6,901 nucleotides of DNA from CAVPRW01 sp046727435 [NCBI: bacterium] (GCA_046727435.1 JBKPCR010000300.1:1-6901); one strand, 5' to 3'; shown: positions 1-5,473, numbered from the stretch's first letter. The notes: generated by a model not told the origin, from the sequence alone. Made by a program: numbers and translations.

Positions 1-104
1 AGCGCCTCAACCTCCCAACGCATCCGGCCGGGCACAGCCGAGCGTAAGCGCAGACCATGTTGGCTGTCCTGATGGCTGCCGACATGTTCATGAGGCTGTC
101 TCAT
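1..104 (-). CDS. Partial N-terminus of a probable heavy-metal P-type ATPase (runs off the left edge)
   Basis: An ATG at 102-104 on the minus strand opens a frame that stays open to position 1, giving 34 residues plus a partial codon. It is preceded by GAGAGG at 107-112, a plausible ribosome binding site. The start is rich in histidine (H5, H7, H11, H16). It is followed by AVPGRMRWEVEA at residues 23-34; this PGR-x-R-[WV]-x-V pattern is typical of the degenerate N-terminal HMA-like domain of CtpC-like heavy-metal transporting P1B ATPases. Such pumps move transition metals out of the cytoplasm across the inner membrane. The gene overlaps the end of the DUF5132 gene by 17 nt, which suggests translational coupling, and DUF5132 proteins are often neighbours of such ATPases. 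The catalytic DKTG motif and membrane helices would lie outside the window, so the full identity is inferred. A stand-alone HMA-domain protein is an alternative. Confidence 0.6.
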   Translation of the reverse strand, partial: MRQPHEHVGSHQDSQHGLRLRSAVPGRMRWEVEA

Positions 105-345
105 CGCCTCTCGCTTGACGATCGAGCTCCGCCTGAGCCTCGGCCGTAAGATGCTCGACATCCTGCCGTACCTCCTGCACCACGGCCTGCACTTGACGTT
201 GGATGAGGACCCCTTCCTTGACTGCCGTGCGGACAATTGGGCGAAGCGCCCGGCCGATGAAGGGGGCTGCTGCCTTCATCAGAGGCATCGAGGCCGCCCC
301 CAACGCCAATAGCACCACCCCTGCACCGAGAACATGGAGAGCCAT
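88..345 (-). CDS. Small DUF5132-type membrane protein
   Basis: This 85-residue protein begins at an ATG (343-345) with a strong ribosome binding site, AGGAGG at 350-355, four bases upstream. Residues about 4-20 (LGAGVVLLALGAA) form a hydrophobic segment that could span the membrane or insert into it. A basic stretch follows (GRALRPIVRTAVKEG, residues 31-45). The second half, about residues 46-80, is an amphipathic, charged, Gln/Glu-rich helix likely to form a coiled coil. This layout and the 'P-x-x-R-x-x-V-K-x-G' core match the uncharacterised DUF5132 family. Members are found beside heavy-metal P-type ATPases, and here the stop lies inside the start of the next gene, which looks like such an ATPase. 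A role as a small accessory or regulatory subunit of the pump is inferred only. It is transcribed away from the ABC operon, in the same direction but after a 246-bp gap. Confidence 0.72.
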   Translation of the reverse strand: MALHVLGAGVVLLALGAASMPLMKAAAPFIGRALRPIVRTAVKEGVLIQRQVQAVVQEVRQDVEHLTAEAQAELDRQARGDETAS

Positions 346-349
346 CGTG

Positions 350-358
350 CCTCCTCCT
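350..358 (-). promoter_or_regulatory. Strong Shine-Dalgarno of the DUF5132 gene
   Basis: On the minus strand the stretch reads AGGAGGAGG, ending four bases before the ATG at 343-345. It fixes the start of the 85-residue protein. I did not find a convincing -35/-10 pair between it and the end of the ABC permease gene at 592. Confidence 0.75.
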
Positions 359-502
359 CTCTACTCTCATGGCTGTATGGTCGCCTCGCGTCATGGCTGC
401 CCACAGCAAGGCCAGACGCTCTTACAGACCCCATCCTGGGCAAGCATACGGATGTGGTCGACGATTGTCCATCCCATATTTTACCGCTGGATGACTGCAC
501 AC

Positions 503-520
503 AGGGCTCCCGAGAACCCT
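503..520. terminator. GC-rich hairpin downstream of the metal ABC operon (weak terminator candidate)
   Basis: On the minus strand, AGGGTTC and GAGCCCT form a 7-bp stem (one G-T pair) around a TCGG tetraloop. It starts about 70 nt after the permease stop codon. There is no T-tract on either side, so it does not meet the usual rule for an intrinsic terminator. Within the 346-591 spacer I found no other stem of this strength. Confidence 0.25.
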
Positions 521-550
521 GACAACCGCGTCGGCATACGCTAGCCCCGC

Positions 551-564
551 TGTACGCTGTACGC
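551..564. repeat. Short tandem repeat, two copies of TGTACGC
   Basis: Two exact 7-base units lie end to end, and the related stretch ATACGCTAG occurs just before at about 536-544. The repeat is in the spacer just downstream of the permease stop. No function is apparent and chance or slippage is a sufficient explanation. Confidence 0.4.
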
Positions 565-591
565 TAGGAGAGCAGGCGGCCGTGACCATGC

Positions 592-1455
592 TTATGAAAC
601 TGTCTGCAGATTGGACTGCGCCGAGCGCTGCCGAGCCGTGGTGAAAGACGGTATGAGCAATCGTACGCCAAGATACAGAGCAAAAGAGATTAACGTGATA
701 AAAGCACTCGGTGGCCAGGGGATTTGATATGCGAGCAATAATCCTGACCAGACGCTGGCCACCGCAAATCCCACCGCATACACGATCCCAATCTCTGGTC
801 GCGACGTCAGGAGATGCGCAGTCGCAGCAGGCGTGATGAGTAGGGAGAAAATCAGCAACACTCCAACCACCTGCACCGCTTGCGAGACCGTGAGCGCCAG
901 CAGGACCATGAAGAGGACTCCTAGCAGGCGGACCGGCACACCACGTGTTTCCGCCACCTCCGGATCGACTGAAGCGAACAACAACGGCCGATAGATCGTA
1001 GCCATGACCAGAAGCATTCCGATGGCAAACACCAAGGTCAGCTGGACTTGTGGCCATGAAATCGCCAGTAGGTCCCCAAACAGGATACTCGTCGCCTCAC
1101 CAGCCAACTTCGTCGACAGGCTGAGGAAAAGGTTCCCGAGCCCCATGGTGAGCGCCAACACTGTGCCGATCGCCACGTCGCGTCCACGGACTTTGTCACC
1201 GAGAATGCCCATCGCGATGCCGGCACCTGTGGTGAAGACGGCCAATCCTACGAAGAGGTTCAGATTGAGGAATACCGCCCCGGTGGCTCCCGCGAAACCG
1301 ATATGCGCCAGCGCATGGCCGGCAAACGCCAGCCGACGCAACACGACAAAATATCCCACGATGCCCGCTGTCACAGCGACGAGAGTCCCGGCCATGAAGG
1401 CGTTGCGCATAAAAGCGTATTCGAATATCCCCAACCAACCGGCGCTTAAAAGCAT
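592..1455 (-). CDS. Metal ABC transporter permease (ABC-3 family, ZnuB/TroC-like)
   Basis: This 287-residue integral membrane protein is the pore of a cluster A-I metal importer (zinc, or zinc/manganese). It has the full length usual for the family and about eight hydrophobic segments. Family hallmarks are visible: an N-terminal FMRNAFMAG region (residues 15-23), the FAGHALAHIGFAGA motif (44-57) lining the translocation path, an SILFGDLLA segment (123-131), the cytoplasmic DPEVAETRGVPVRLL coupling region (164-178), and VGVLLIFSLLITPAATA (197-213) in the last helices. The ATG follows the TAG of the ATPase gene with no base between them, behind a GGGGGG run, so the two are translationally coupled. 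It is the last gene of the operon. Sequence alone does not separate zinc from manganese or iron. The neighbouring ZrgA-type module favours zinc by context. Confidence 0.93.
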   Translation of the reverse strand: MLLSAGWLGIFEYAFMRNAFMAGTLVAVTAGIVGYFVVLRRLAFAGHALAHIGFAGATGAVFLNLNLFVGLAVFTTGAGIAMGILGDKVRGRDVAIGTVLALTMGLGNLFLSLSTKLAGEATSILFGDLLAISWPQVQLTLVFAIGMLLVMATIYRPLLFASVDPEVAETRGVPVRLLGVLFMVLLALTVSQAVQVVGVLLIFSLLITPAATAHLLTSRPEIGIVYAVGFAVASVWSGLLLAYQIPWPPSAFITLISFALYLGVRLLIPSFTTARQRSAQSNLQTVS

Positions 1456-2283
1456 CTAGGCCCCCCGAATGAACAGGTCACCATCGACGGTTCGGAGCAC
1501 ATGGATCGCTGTCCCGTAGAGACGCGACAGCAAGTCTGCGTTGACCACTTCGGCGATCGAGCCACAGCGGGGATGCCCGTCGAGGAAGTACAGCACACGA
1601 TCGATCATGGAGATCATAGGATTCAGGTCATGGGTGACGATGAGTGTTGTCACCCCACGACTCCGGTGAATCGCTGAGATCAGCGCCACGATTTCGTGTT
1701 GACTCCTCAAATCGAGACTGGCTAAGGGTTCGTCGAGCAGCAGTACCTGCACATCATCGAGCAGCGCCTGGGCGATGAACACCCGTTGTTGCTGGCCGCC
1801 GGAGAGGGAACCCACCGGCTCATCGGCGAAGTCGAGCGCCCCTACTGCTTGCAGGGCACGGGCCATCTGCCGCAGCTCCACAGGTCGTGCGCGCCCGAAC
1901 CCCCAGCGATAGCCGTTAATGCCGAGCAACACGAGATCGCGGCTCCGTATGGATAGATCTGAGACCAGTTCCCGTCGCTGCGGCACAAGGCCGATGGCCC
2001 GGTTGCCCGCCTGTGGCGGAGCTCCCAGTACGGTCACACGCCCGGCGGTTGGGGTGAGTTGACCGAGAATCACGCGGAGCATCGTGGTCTTGCCCGAACC
2101 ATTAGGCCCAAGCAAGGCCACACATTCGCCCTGTTTGATGCTGAACGTGGCCATGCTCCAAACCAACCGACCCCGGCGCTGCATCGCAACATTGTCAAAG
2201 GCGATGGCTGGTATCGCCGCTTGTGACCGCGTGATCGACGCCACTGACCTATCCCCTGACTCACCGCCGCTCAGCTGAACCAT
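1456..2283 (-). CDS. Metal ABC transporter ATP-binding protein (ZnuC/TroB-like)
   Basis: This is the cytoplasmic ATPase that powers the importer. With the chosen ATG at 2281-2283 it has 275 residues. Motifs are all intact: Walker A GPNGSGKTT (59-67), Q-loop glutamine in VPQRREL (Q102), signature LSGGQQQR (160-167), Walker B with catalytic glutamate LLLDEP (181-186), D-loop SLD (189-191) and switch histidine THD (H218). The LSGGQQQRVFIAQAL form resembles the manganese/iron and mixed zinc/manganese branch as much as ZnuC. The start overlaps the last 23 nt of the solute-binding protein gene and has GGAG about nine bases upstream. A GTG at 2242-2244 behind GGGGATAGG, just past the upstream stop, is a credible alternative start. 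A longer form from a TTG at 2361 lies deep inside the upstream gene and is unlikely. The C-terminal tail after residue 240 is typical in length. Confidence 0.93.
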   Translation of the reverse strand: MVQLSGGESGDRSVASITRSQAAIPAIAFDNVAMQRRGRLVWSMATFSIKQGECVALLGPNGSGKTTMLRVILGQLTPTAGRVTVLGAPPQAGNRAIGLVPQRRELVSDLSIRSRDLVLLGINGYRWGFGRARPVELRQMARALQAVGALDFADEPVGSLSGGQQQRVFIAQALLDDVQVLLLDEPLASLDLRSQHEIVALISAIHRSRGVTTLIVTHDLNPMISMIDRVLYFLDGHPRCGSIAEVVNADLLSRLYGTAIHVLRTVDGDLFIRGA

Positions 2284-3199
2284 GCGCGTACTCCAGCGCG
2301 GTGAGCAAGTCACGCAACTGTCGCACCTGCCAGTTCTGAAAGGAATCATGGACAGGCACAAGCGTCTCCGTCACCCCCACCACCGGAATGCCGACCTCCT
2401 GGGCTAACGTCTGCAGCTGAGACGCCAGATTGCTCACCGCCTGCATGTTATACACGAGGACCTTGATGTGCTTTTGTCGAATCTGGTCGTGGAACGTTGC
2501 GACGTCGCGCACGGTCGGGTTTGTGCCCTCAGCGACGGCCTGCATGAACCTGGGAGGTGAGACCAGCTTCAGGCCCGTGGCCTCCGCCATATAGACAAAA
2601 ACCGTTTCTGTTGCCCCGATGGATGTGCCCGCAAATCGTCGTTTAATCTCCTCGATCAATGCCTGATAGGGACTGAGCGCGGTGGAAAACTCCTGGGCCT
2701 GGGCATCGAAATACGAAGCCGCGAGCGGACGAAGTTGCCTCAGAGTACGCGTGATCGCCTGGCTTATGCGCGTCACATAGTCCGGGGAATACCACAGGTG
2801 TGGATTATCGCCGGGCTTCAAACCGACCACATCGCCGCCGGTGATGACGACGGGTTTCTGATGCAACGTGGCGATGATCTTGTTGGAGAATTCGTCGTAG
2901 CCCAGGCCATTCTGGACCACGAGCTCCGCCGTCTGGTAGGCCTTGCCGACCTGGACGTCGGTTTGAAATTCATGTGGATCGGCCGTGGGATCGTTGATGA
3001 TGCTGGTGACACGCACGCATTGACCGCCCAACTGCGCCAGCAGGCTCCCATACGGATTCTCTACGGCGATGACGTTTATGACGCTGGAGGGGCACAGCTC
3101 ACCCGGTACAGCAGCCACCGATATCCCCATGCCAACCACCCAAAGTGACAGTAGCAGCATCAATAGCCTCCGCGTTGTAACGTTCGAGGGGCACTCCAT
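2261..3199 (-). CDS. Metal ABC transporter solute-binding protein (cluster A-I, TroA/ZnuA-like)
   Basis: This periplasmic protein captures a divalent metal and delivers it to the permease. From the ATG at 3197-3199 it has 312 residues. It has a Sec signal peptide with RR at 10-11, a hydrophobic core at about 12-27 and likely cleavage near residue 30. Metal-ligand motifs are DPHEF (H76), NPHLWYSPDY (H134), ATETVFVYM (E198, where ZnuA has a third histidine) and a C-terminal VTETLVPVHDSF segment with E279 and D285. The pattern fits the TroA_b-like branch with two histidines and acidic ligands. There is no His-rich loop of the ZnuA type. C36 and C61 could form a disulfide. It is the first gene of the operon, next to the divergent regulatory region. 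The start is uncertain: an ATG at 3158-3160 has a better Shine-Dalgarno (GGAGG six bases upstream) but would give a signal peptide without its basic N-region. Zinc is favoured by context; manganese is possible. Confidence 0.9.
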   Translation of the reverse strand: MECPSNVTTRRLLMLLLSLWVVGMGISVAAVPGELCPSSVINVIAVENPYGSLLAQLGGQCVRVTSIINDPTADPHEFQTDVQVGKAYQTAELVVQNGLGYDEFSNKIIATLHQKPVVITGGDVVGLKPGDNPHLWYSPDYVTRISQAITRTLRQLRPLAASYFDAQAQEFSTALSPYQALIEEIKRRFAGTSIGATETVFVYMAEATGLKLVSPPRFMQAVAEGTNPTVRDVATFHDQIRQKHIKVLVYNMQAVSNLASQLQTLAQEVGIPVVGVTETLVPVHDSFQNWQVRQLRDLLTALEYAHGSAERR

Positions 3200-3222
3200 T
3201 GCGCCATCGACATCTACCGAAA

Positions 3223-3241
3223 ATATCAGGCATTCTGATAT
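3223..3241. promoter_or_regulatory. Palindromic operator candidate upstream of the metal ABC operon
   Basis: The plus strand reads ATATCAG GCATT CTGATAT, a perfect 7-bp inverted repeat with a 5-bp spacer. It lies between the candidate promoter (3260-3289) and the solute-binding protein start, roughly 13-31 bases after the expected transcription start, a position where a repressor could block transcription. A similar element (CTCAG GCATCT CTGAG) occurs at 3421-3436 on the side of the divergent operon. A metal-responsive repressor such as Zur or a DtxR/MntR-like protein is a reasonable guess. The sequence does not match the Zur or MntR consensus sites that I know. Confidence 0.5.
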
Positions 3242-3259
3242 AAGATGAAAACGAGTTGC

Positions 3260-3289
3260 ACTGTAACCTGAACAGACCATCGCTGTCAA
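3260..3289 (-). promoter_or_regulatory. Sigma-70-type promoter candidate for the metal ABC operon
   Basis: On the minus strand a perfect -35 box TTGACA (3284-3289) is followed by an 18-base spacer and TACAGT (3260-3265), which matches four of six bases of TATAAT. Transcription would start near 3253, leaving a leader of about 54 nt before the ATG at 3199. This supports a start of the coding region downstream of the TTG at 3287-3289, which falls within the -35 box. Confidence 0.5.
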
Positions 3290-3420
3290 GCCGCTCGGTC
3301 ATCCAGTCCTTGATCCCAGATCTCGACAGGACAGCTGACAAATTCCCGATGGCGGTACATTCTGCATGAGGCGAAGCGGTTGCCAGCGTCGGCTCTCCGC
3401 GAGTCAGGTTATGCAATGAT

Positions 3421-3436
3421 CTCAGGCATCTCTGAG
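3421..3436. promoter_or_regulatory. Second palindromic operator-like element, similar to the one at 3223-3241
   Basis: The plus strand reads CTCAG GCATCT CTGAG, a 5-bp inverted repeat with a 6-bp spacer. Its core TCAGGCAT-(C)-TCTGA is the same as that of the 3223-3241 palindrome apart from one extra base. It lies about 15 bases upstream of the candidate -35 box of the plus-strand operon. Two similar elements, one near each divergent promoter, suggest a common regulator. With so short a match, chance cannot be excluded. Confidence 0.35.
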
Positions 3437-3442
3437 GGCACC

Positions 3443-3475
3443 AATCCTATATTGCACTAATCCTACAGTTGCCCT
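3443..3475. repeat. Imperfect tandem repeat (about 16-17 bp, two copies) overlapping the plus-strand promoter
   Basis: AATCCTATATTGCACT (3443-3458) is followed directly by AATCCTACAGTTGCCCT (3459-3475). The copies agree at 14 of 17 aligned positions with one gap. The period is about one and a half helical turns, and the first copy contains the proposed -35 box. It could be a direct-repeat binding site or simply a local duplication. Confidence 0.4.
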
Positions 3476-3480
3476 AAAAT
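3452..3480 (+). promoter_or_regulatory. Sigma-70-type promoter candidate for the DUF3299-ZrgA-ABC operon
   Basis: TTGCAC (3452-3457) and TAAAAT (3475-3480, five of six bases of TATAAT) are separated by exactly 17 bases. Transcription would start near 3487, giving a long leader of about 175 nt before the first gene at 3662. The -35 box is weak (three of six), as expected for a regulated promoter. A closer promoter in 3540-3600 cannot be ruled out, but I saw no better pair there. Confidence 0.4.
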
Positions 3481-3496
3481 GCAGAGCTGATGTAAG

Positions 3497-3508
3497 GATA
3501 CATGTATC
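3497..3508. promoter_or_regulatory. Perfect 12-bp palindrome in the early leader of the plus-strand operon
   Basis: GATACATGTATC is fully self-complementary. It lies about 10-20 bases after the expected transcription start of the plus-strand operon, a position mirroring that of the 3223-3241 palindrome in the opposite operon. It ends in TATCAG, also present in the other palindrome. It may be an additional repressor site. A palindrome this short can arise by chance. Confidence 0.35.
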
Positions 3509-3604
3509 AGTCTGGGACTCTGCTGAACTGACCAGTAATGGCGAGTCATAGTGCGTTTATCACGGCTGCTATAGCTATTCAGGGGTTAGCTCCAGGCCAG
3601 TCGC

Positions 3605-3634
3605 GGAGAGCAATGTCCCGGTGGTGAGCTCTCC
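3605..3634 (+). other. Leader hairpin enclosing a four-codon reading frame
   Basis: GGAGAGC (3605-3611) and GCTCTCC (3628-3634) are exact complements around a 16-nt loop, so the leader RNA can form a 7-bp GC-rich stem. The 5' arm holds a Shine-Dalgarno-like GGAGAG, and the loop contains ATG TCC CGG TGG TGA (3613-3627), a minimal frame M-S-R-W-stop. The real ribosome binding site of the first gene (GGAGG, 3653-3657) lies 19 nt after the hairpin. Whether the mini-frame is translated is unknown. Confidence 0.3.
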
Positions 3635-3661
3635 TCGCATCTACGACGCTACGGAGGCCGC

Positions 3662-4192
3662 ATGAAACCATCCATGCCAGACCTAATCCCAACACACGGG
3701 TTGCGCTCAGGATCGAGGTGGCTCCTGACCATTTGCCTCGTGGGAGTGCTCGCGTCAGCCTTCAGTGGACCTCAACAGACCGCTGCAGCAGCGGCAAAGC
3801 AGCCGTCGATCTCCGCTCCCGCGCTGTCGTGGCAGATGATGCAGGGATTGAACTTCCGCACGGGCGAGATGACACCCGAGTTGCAGGGCGTTATCAATGG
3901 AGTCGCGCGCGTGCCGGGCTATATGGTCCCACTTGAAGACAATCTCGAAGAGGTAACGGAATTTCTCCTGGTTCCCTATCCAGGCGCGTGCATCCACGTC
4001 CCGCCGCCCCCGCCGAATCAGATCGTGCATGTCATCATGGAAGGCAACAAGAAGACCCAAGTCAGGCTCTGGATGGAGGCAGTATGGGTCGAAGGCACGC
4101 TCAGGCTTGCTGAAGCAACCACGCGCGATGGGGCGCTATCGTTTTTTCAACTGACCGGCACCCTCATTCAGTCCTATAAGGAGGGCAAATGA
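3662..4192 (+). CDS. DUF3299 family exported protein
   Basis: This 176-residue protein has GGAGG (3653-3657) four bases before its ATG. A basic N-terminus (R15, R19) and hydrophobic stretch (about 20-36) followed by an Ala-rich tract (to about 45) look like a Sec signal peptide or membrane anchor, so the mature domain should be periplasmic. The DUF3299 core is clear: VARVPGYMVPLE (81-92), then EFLLVPYPGACIHVPPPPPN (100-119) with conserved C110 and H112, NQIVHV (119-124) and a C-terminal beta-rich part including VWVEGTL (141-147). The biochemical role of the family is not known to me. It commonly accompanies ZrgA/DUF2796 proteins and FtsX-type ABC genes, as here. It is the first gene of the operon and its stop overlaps the next start in ATGA. 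The conserved Cys/His could bind metal, but this is speculation. Confidence 0.88.
   Translation: MKPSMPDLIPTHGLRSGSRWLLTICLVGVLASAFSGPQQTAAAAAKQPSISAPALSWQMMQGLNFRTGEMTPELQGVINGVARVPGYMVPLEDNLEEVTEFLLVPYPGACIHVPPPPPNQIVHVIMEGNKKTQVRLWMEAVWVEGTLRLAEATTRDGALSFFQLTGTLIQSYKEGK
4178..4185 (+). promoter_or_regulatory. Ribosome binding site of zrgA within the end of the DUF3299 gene
   Basis: AAGGAGGG lies three bases before the ATG at 4189-4191. Together with the ATGA stop/start overlap it fixes the zrgA start and suggests coupled translation and therefore balanced synthesis of the two exported proteins. Confidence 0.7.
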
Positions 4193-4728
4193 CTGCTGGC
4201 CGATATGCGCTGGCCGTCATGTGTTGTGTGGTGTGTGGCCTTGGCCTGAGCTGGTCTGCGGCCGGGACAACGAAGCAGCGACATCAACACGGAGCGCACG
4301 TTCACGGCACTGCGGCGGTGAATATTGCCATCGAGGAGCGGACGGCCACCATCGAGTTTACAGCGCCCGCCGACAGTGTCGTTGGCTTCGAGCATCAGGC
4401 GAAAAGCGCTGCTGACCAGACAATGCAAGCGATGGCCCTCGACCGGCTGCGGAATAATATCGACAGCATGGTGGTTGTCGATCCGGCGCTTGGCTGTCGT
4501 TTCTCGCCAACGAAGGTCGATGTGGTGCAGCAAGATGCGGAGCACGCCGAGGTGCTCGGCACCTTCGCGGTCAGCTGTCATGCCCCCTTGGCGGGGAGTA
4601 AGGTGCGCTTCGCCTTCACCAAGGCCTTCCCAAGAATTCAGACCGTGAACGTGCAATTGGTTGGAGTGACGCAGCAAGTGGGAGCGAGCATCAAGCGGGA
4701 CAAGGGTGAGCTGGAGGTACCGCGATAA
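4189..4728 (+). CDS. zrgA: ZrgA/DUF2796 family periplasmic zinc-uptake-associated protein
   Basis: This 179-residue protein has a Sec-type signal peptide (hydrophobic about residues 6-24, cleavage probably near SAAG, 23-26). The mature N-terminus carries the family's His motif, HQHGAHVHG (H32, H34, H37, H39), which is a likely metal site. It continues with AAVNIAIEE (42-50), IEFTAPADSVVGFEHQAKS (55-73) and paired cysteines in LGCRF (C103) and VSCHAP (C130), which could form a disulfide. The family was linked to zinc acquisition through the zinc-regulated zrg system of Vibrio cholerae; a substrate-capturing role is inferred. Many relatives have a long His/Asp-rich loop between the two cysteines; here the link is short (DVVQQDAEHAEV, 111-122) with a single histidine. 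No lipobox is present: the cysteines at 12, 13 and 16 lie inside the hydrophobic core. It starts in an ATGA overlap and its TAA abuts the ATPase start. Confidence 0.87.
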   Translation: MTAGRYALAVMCCVVCGLGLSWSAAGTTKQRHQHGAHVHGTAAVNIAIEERTATIEFTAPADSVVGFEHQAKSAADQTMQAMALDRLRNNIDSMVVVDPALGCRFSPTKVDVVQQDAEHAEVLGTFAVSCHAPLAGSKVRFAFTKAFPRIQTVNVQLVGVTQQVGASIKRDKGELEVPR

Positions 4729-5457
4729 ATGTCACCGGGGGCGCCGGTGGCCCCAAATCAGCCTGCGAAATTGCCTACTGCCGTGGAGCTCGACCAGGTA
4801 CGCTTTCGGTACGCAGGTGGGCCGGACATTCTGCACATCTCCTCGCTGGTCATCGAGCGCCACGAGCGGGTCTTCCTTTACGGGCCAAGCGGCAGTGGAA
4901 AAACGACTCTTCTAGGGCTGTTGGCTGGCGTCTTGCGGGCCACCGAGGGAAGTGTCCGTGTGCTGGGGCGTAACCTCACCGCCTTGTCCGCCCGGCAATG
5001 CGACATGTTCCGCGGCGCACATATCGGCTATATCTTTCAGCTGTTCAACCTGATCACCTATCTGAGCGTTGAGGACAACATCCTGTTACCCTGTCGTTTG
5101 CACCGCGAGCGTCGCACACGTCTTGGCGGTCAATCGCTACAAACGGCAGCAATGGCAGTCGCGACACGACTCGGCATCGCTCCCTTATTGCATCAGCAGG
5201 TGACCAACCTCAGCGTTGGTGAGCAGCAGCGTGTCGCGGCGGCTCGGGCGCTCGTCGGCATGCCTGAAGTGATCCTGGCTGACGAGCCCACCTCATCGTT
5301 GGACTACGATCATCGCCAGCGTTTTCTCGAACTGCTGTTCGAATGCGGTGAGGAGGCCGGCTCGACCCTGATTTTCGTCAGTCACGATCGAACGCTCATG
5401 CCGCTGTTCCACCGGGCCGTCTCGCTCGCCGACATCAATCACGTGCGAGCGGCTTAG
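4729..5457 (+). CDS. ABC transporter ATP-binding protein, LolD/MacB type
   Basis: This 242-residue cytoplasmic ATPase is predicted to drive the FtsX-type permease encoded next. All motifs are intact: Walker A GPSGSGKTT (52-60), Q-loop FQLFNLI (Q104), signature LSVGEQQRVA (161-170), Walker B ILADEP with E186 (182-187), D-loop SSLD (189-192) and switch histidine SHD (H219). The S-V-G signature and the FQxFNL Q-loop are typical of the LolD/MacB/DevA branch, which works with four-helix mechanotransmission permeases, not with importers. The glutamate at 165, where most relatives have glutamine, is a mild variation. The ATG follows the zrgA stop without a gap, with GGAGG at 4713-4717. The Pro/Ala-rich first 15 residues are not part of the fold, so a slightly later start cannot be excluded. 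It is separated from the permease gene by 16 nt. Confidence 0.92.
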   Translation: MSPGAPVAPNQPAKLPTAVELDQVRFRYAGGPDILHISSLVIERHERVFLYGPSGSGKTTLLGLLAGVLRATEGSVRVLGRNLTALSARQCDMFRGAHIGYIFQLFNLITYLSVEDNILLPCRLHRERRTRLGGQSLQTAAMAVATRLGIAPLLHQQVTNLSVGEQQRVAAARALVGMPEVILADEPTSSLDYDHRQRFLELLFECGEEAGSTLIFVSHDRTLMPLFHRAVSLADINHVRAA

Positions 5458-5473
5458 ACCAAGAGCGCGCACC

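Noticed and set aside
422-1057. Long minus-strand open frame (211 codons) overlapping the permease gene end
   Set aside because: It is out of frame with a clear ABC-3 permease over most of its length, has a low-complexity Gly/Ser/Arg/Cys/His-rich translation without recognisable domains, and lacks a credible start.
2284-2361. N-terminal extension of the metal ATPase from a TTG at 2361
   Set aside because: The 26 extra residues overlap the solute-binding protein gene in another frame and are not like ATPase sequence; the ATG at 2283 has a ribosome site.
2735-3148. Plus-strand open frame of 137 codons opposite the solute-binding protein gene
   Set aside because: It is antisense to a gene with conserved metal-ligand motifs and has no family resemblance; GC-rich codon structure explains it.
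3099-3416. Minus-strand open frame of 105 codons spanning the divergent regulatory region
   Set aside because: It covers the promoter and palindrome of the ABC operon, runs into the solute-binding protein gene in another frame and has no domain-like features.
3499-3506. CopY-type operator (TACANNTGTA)
   Set aside because: The palindrome contains TACATGTA without the two central bases that the CopY box needs, and no copper gene follows.
4189-4266. Lipoprotein signal in ZrgA because of cysteines 12, 13 and 16
   Set aside because: The cysteines lie inside the hydrophobic core and no L-[AS]-[GA]-C lipobox precedes a mature N-terminus; a signal peptidase I site fits better.
4174-4677. Minus-strand open frame of 167 codons opposite zrgA
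   Set aside because: It is antisense to a gene with signal peptide, His motif and coupled start; the translation shows no recognisable protein.
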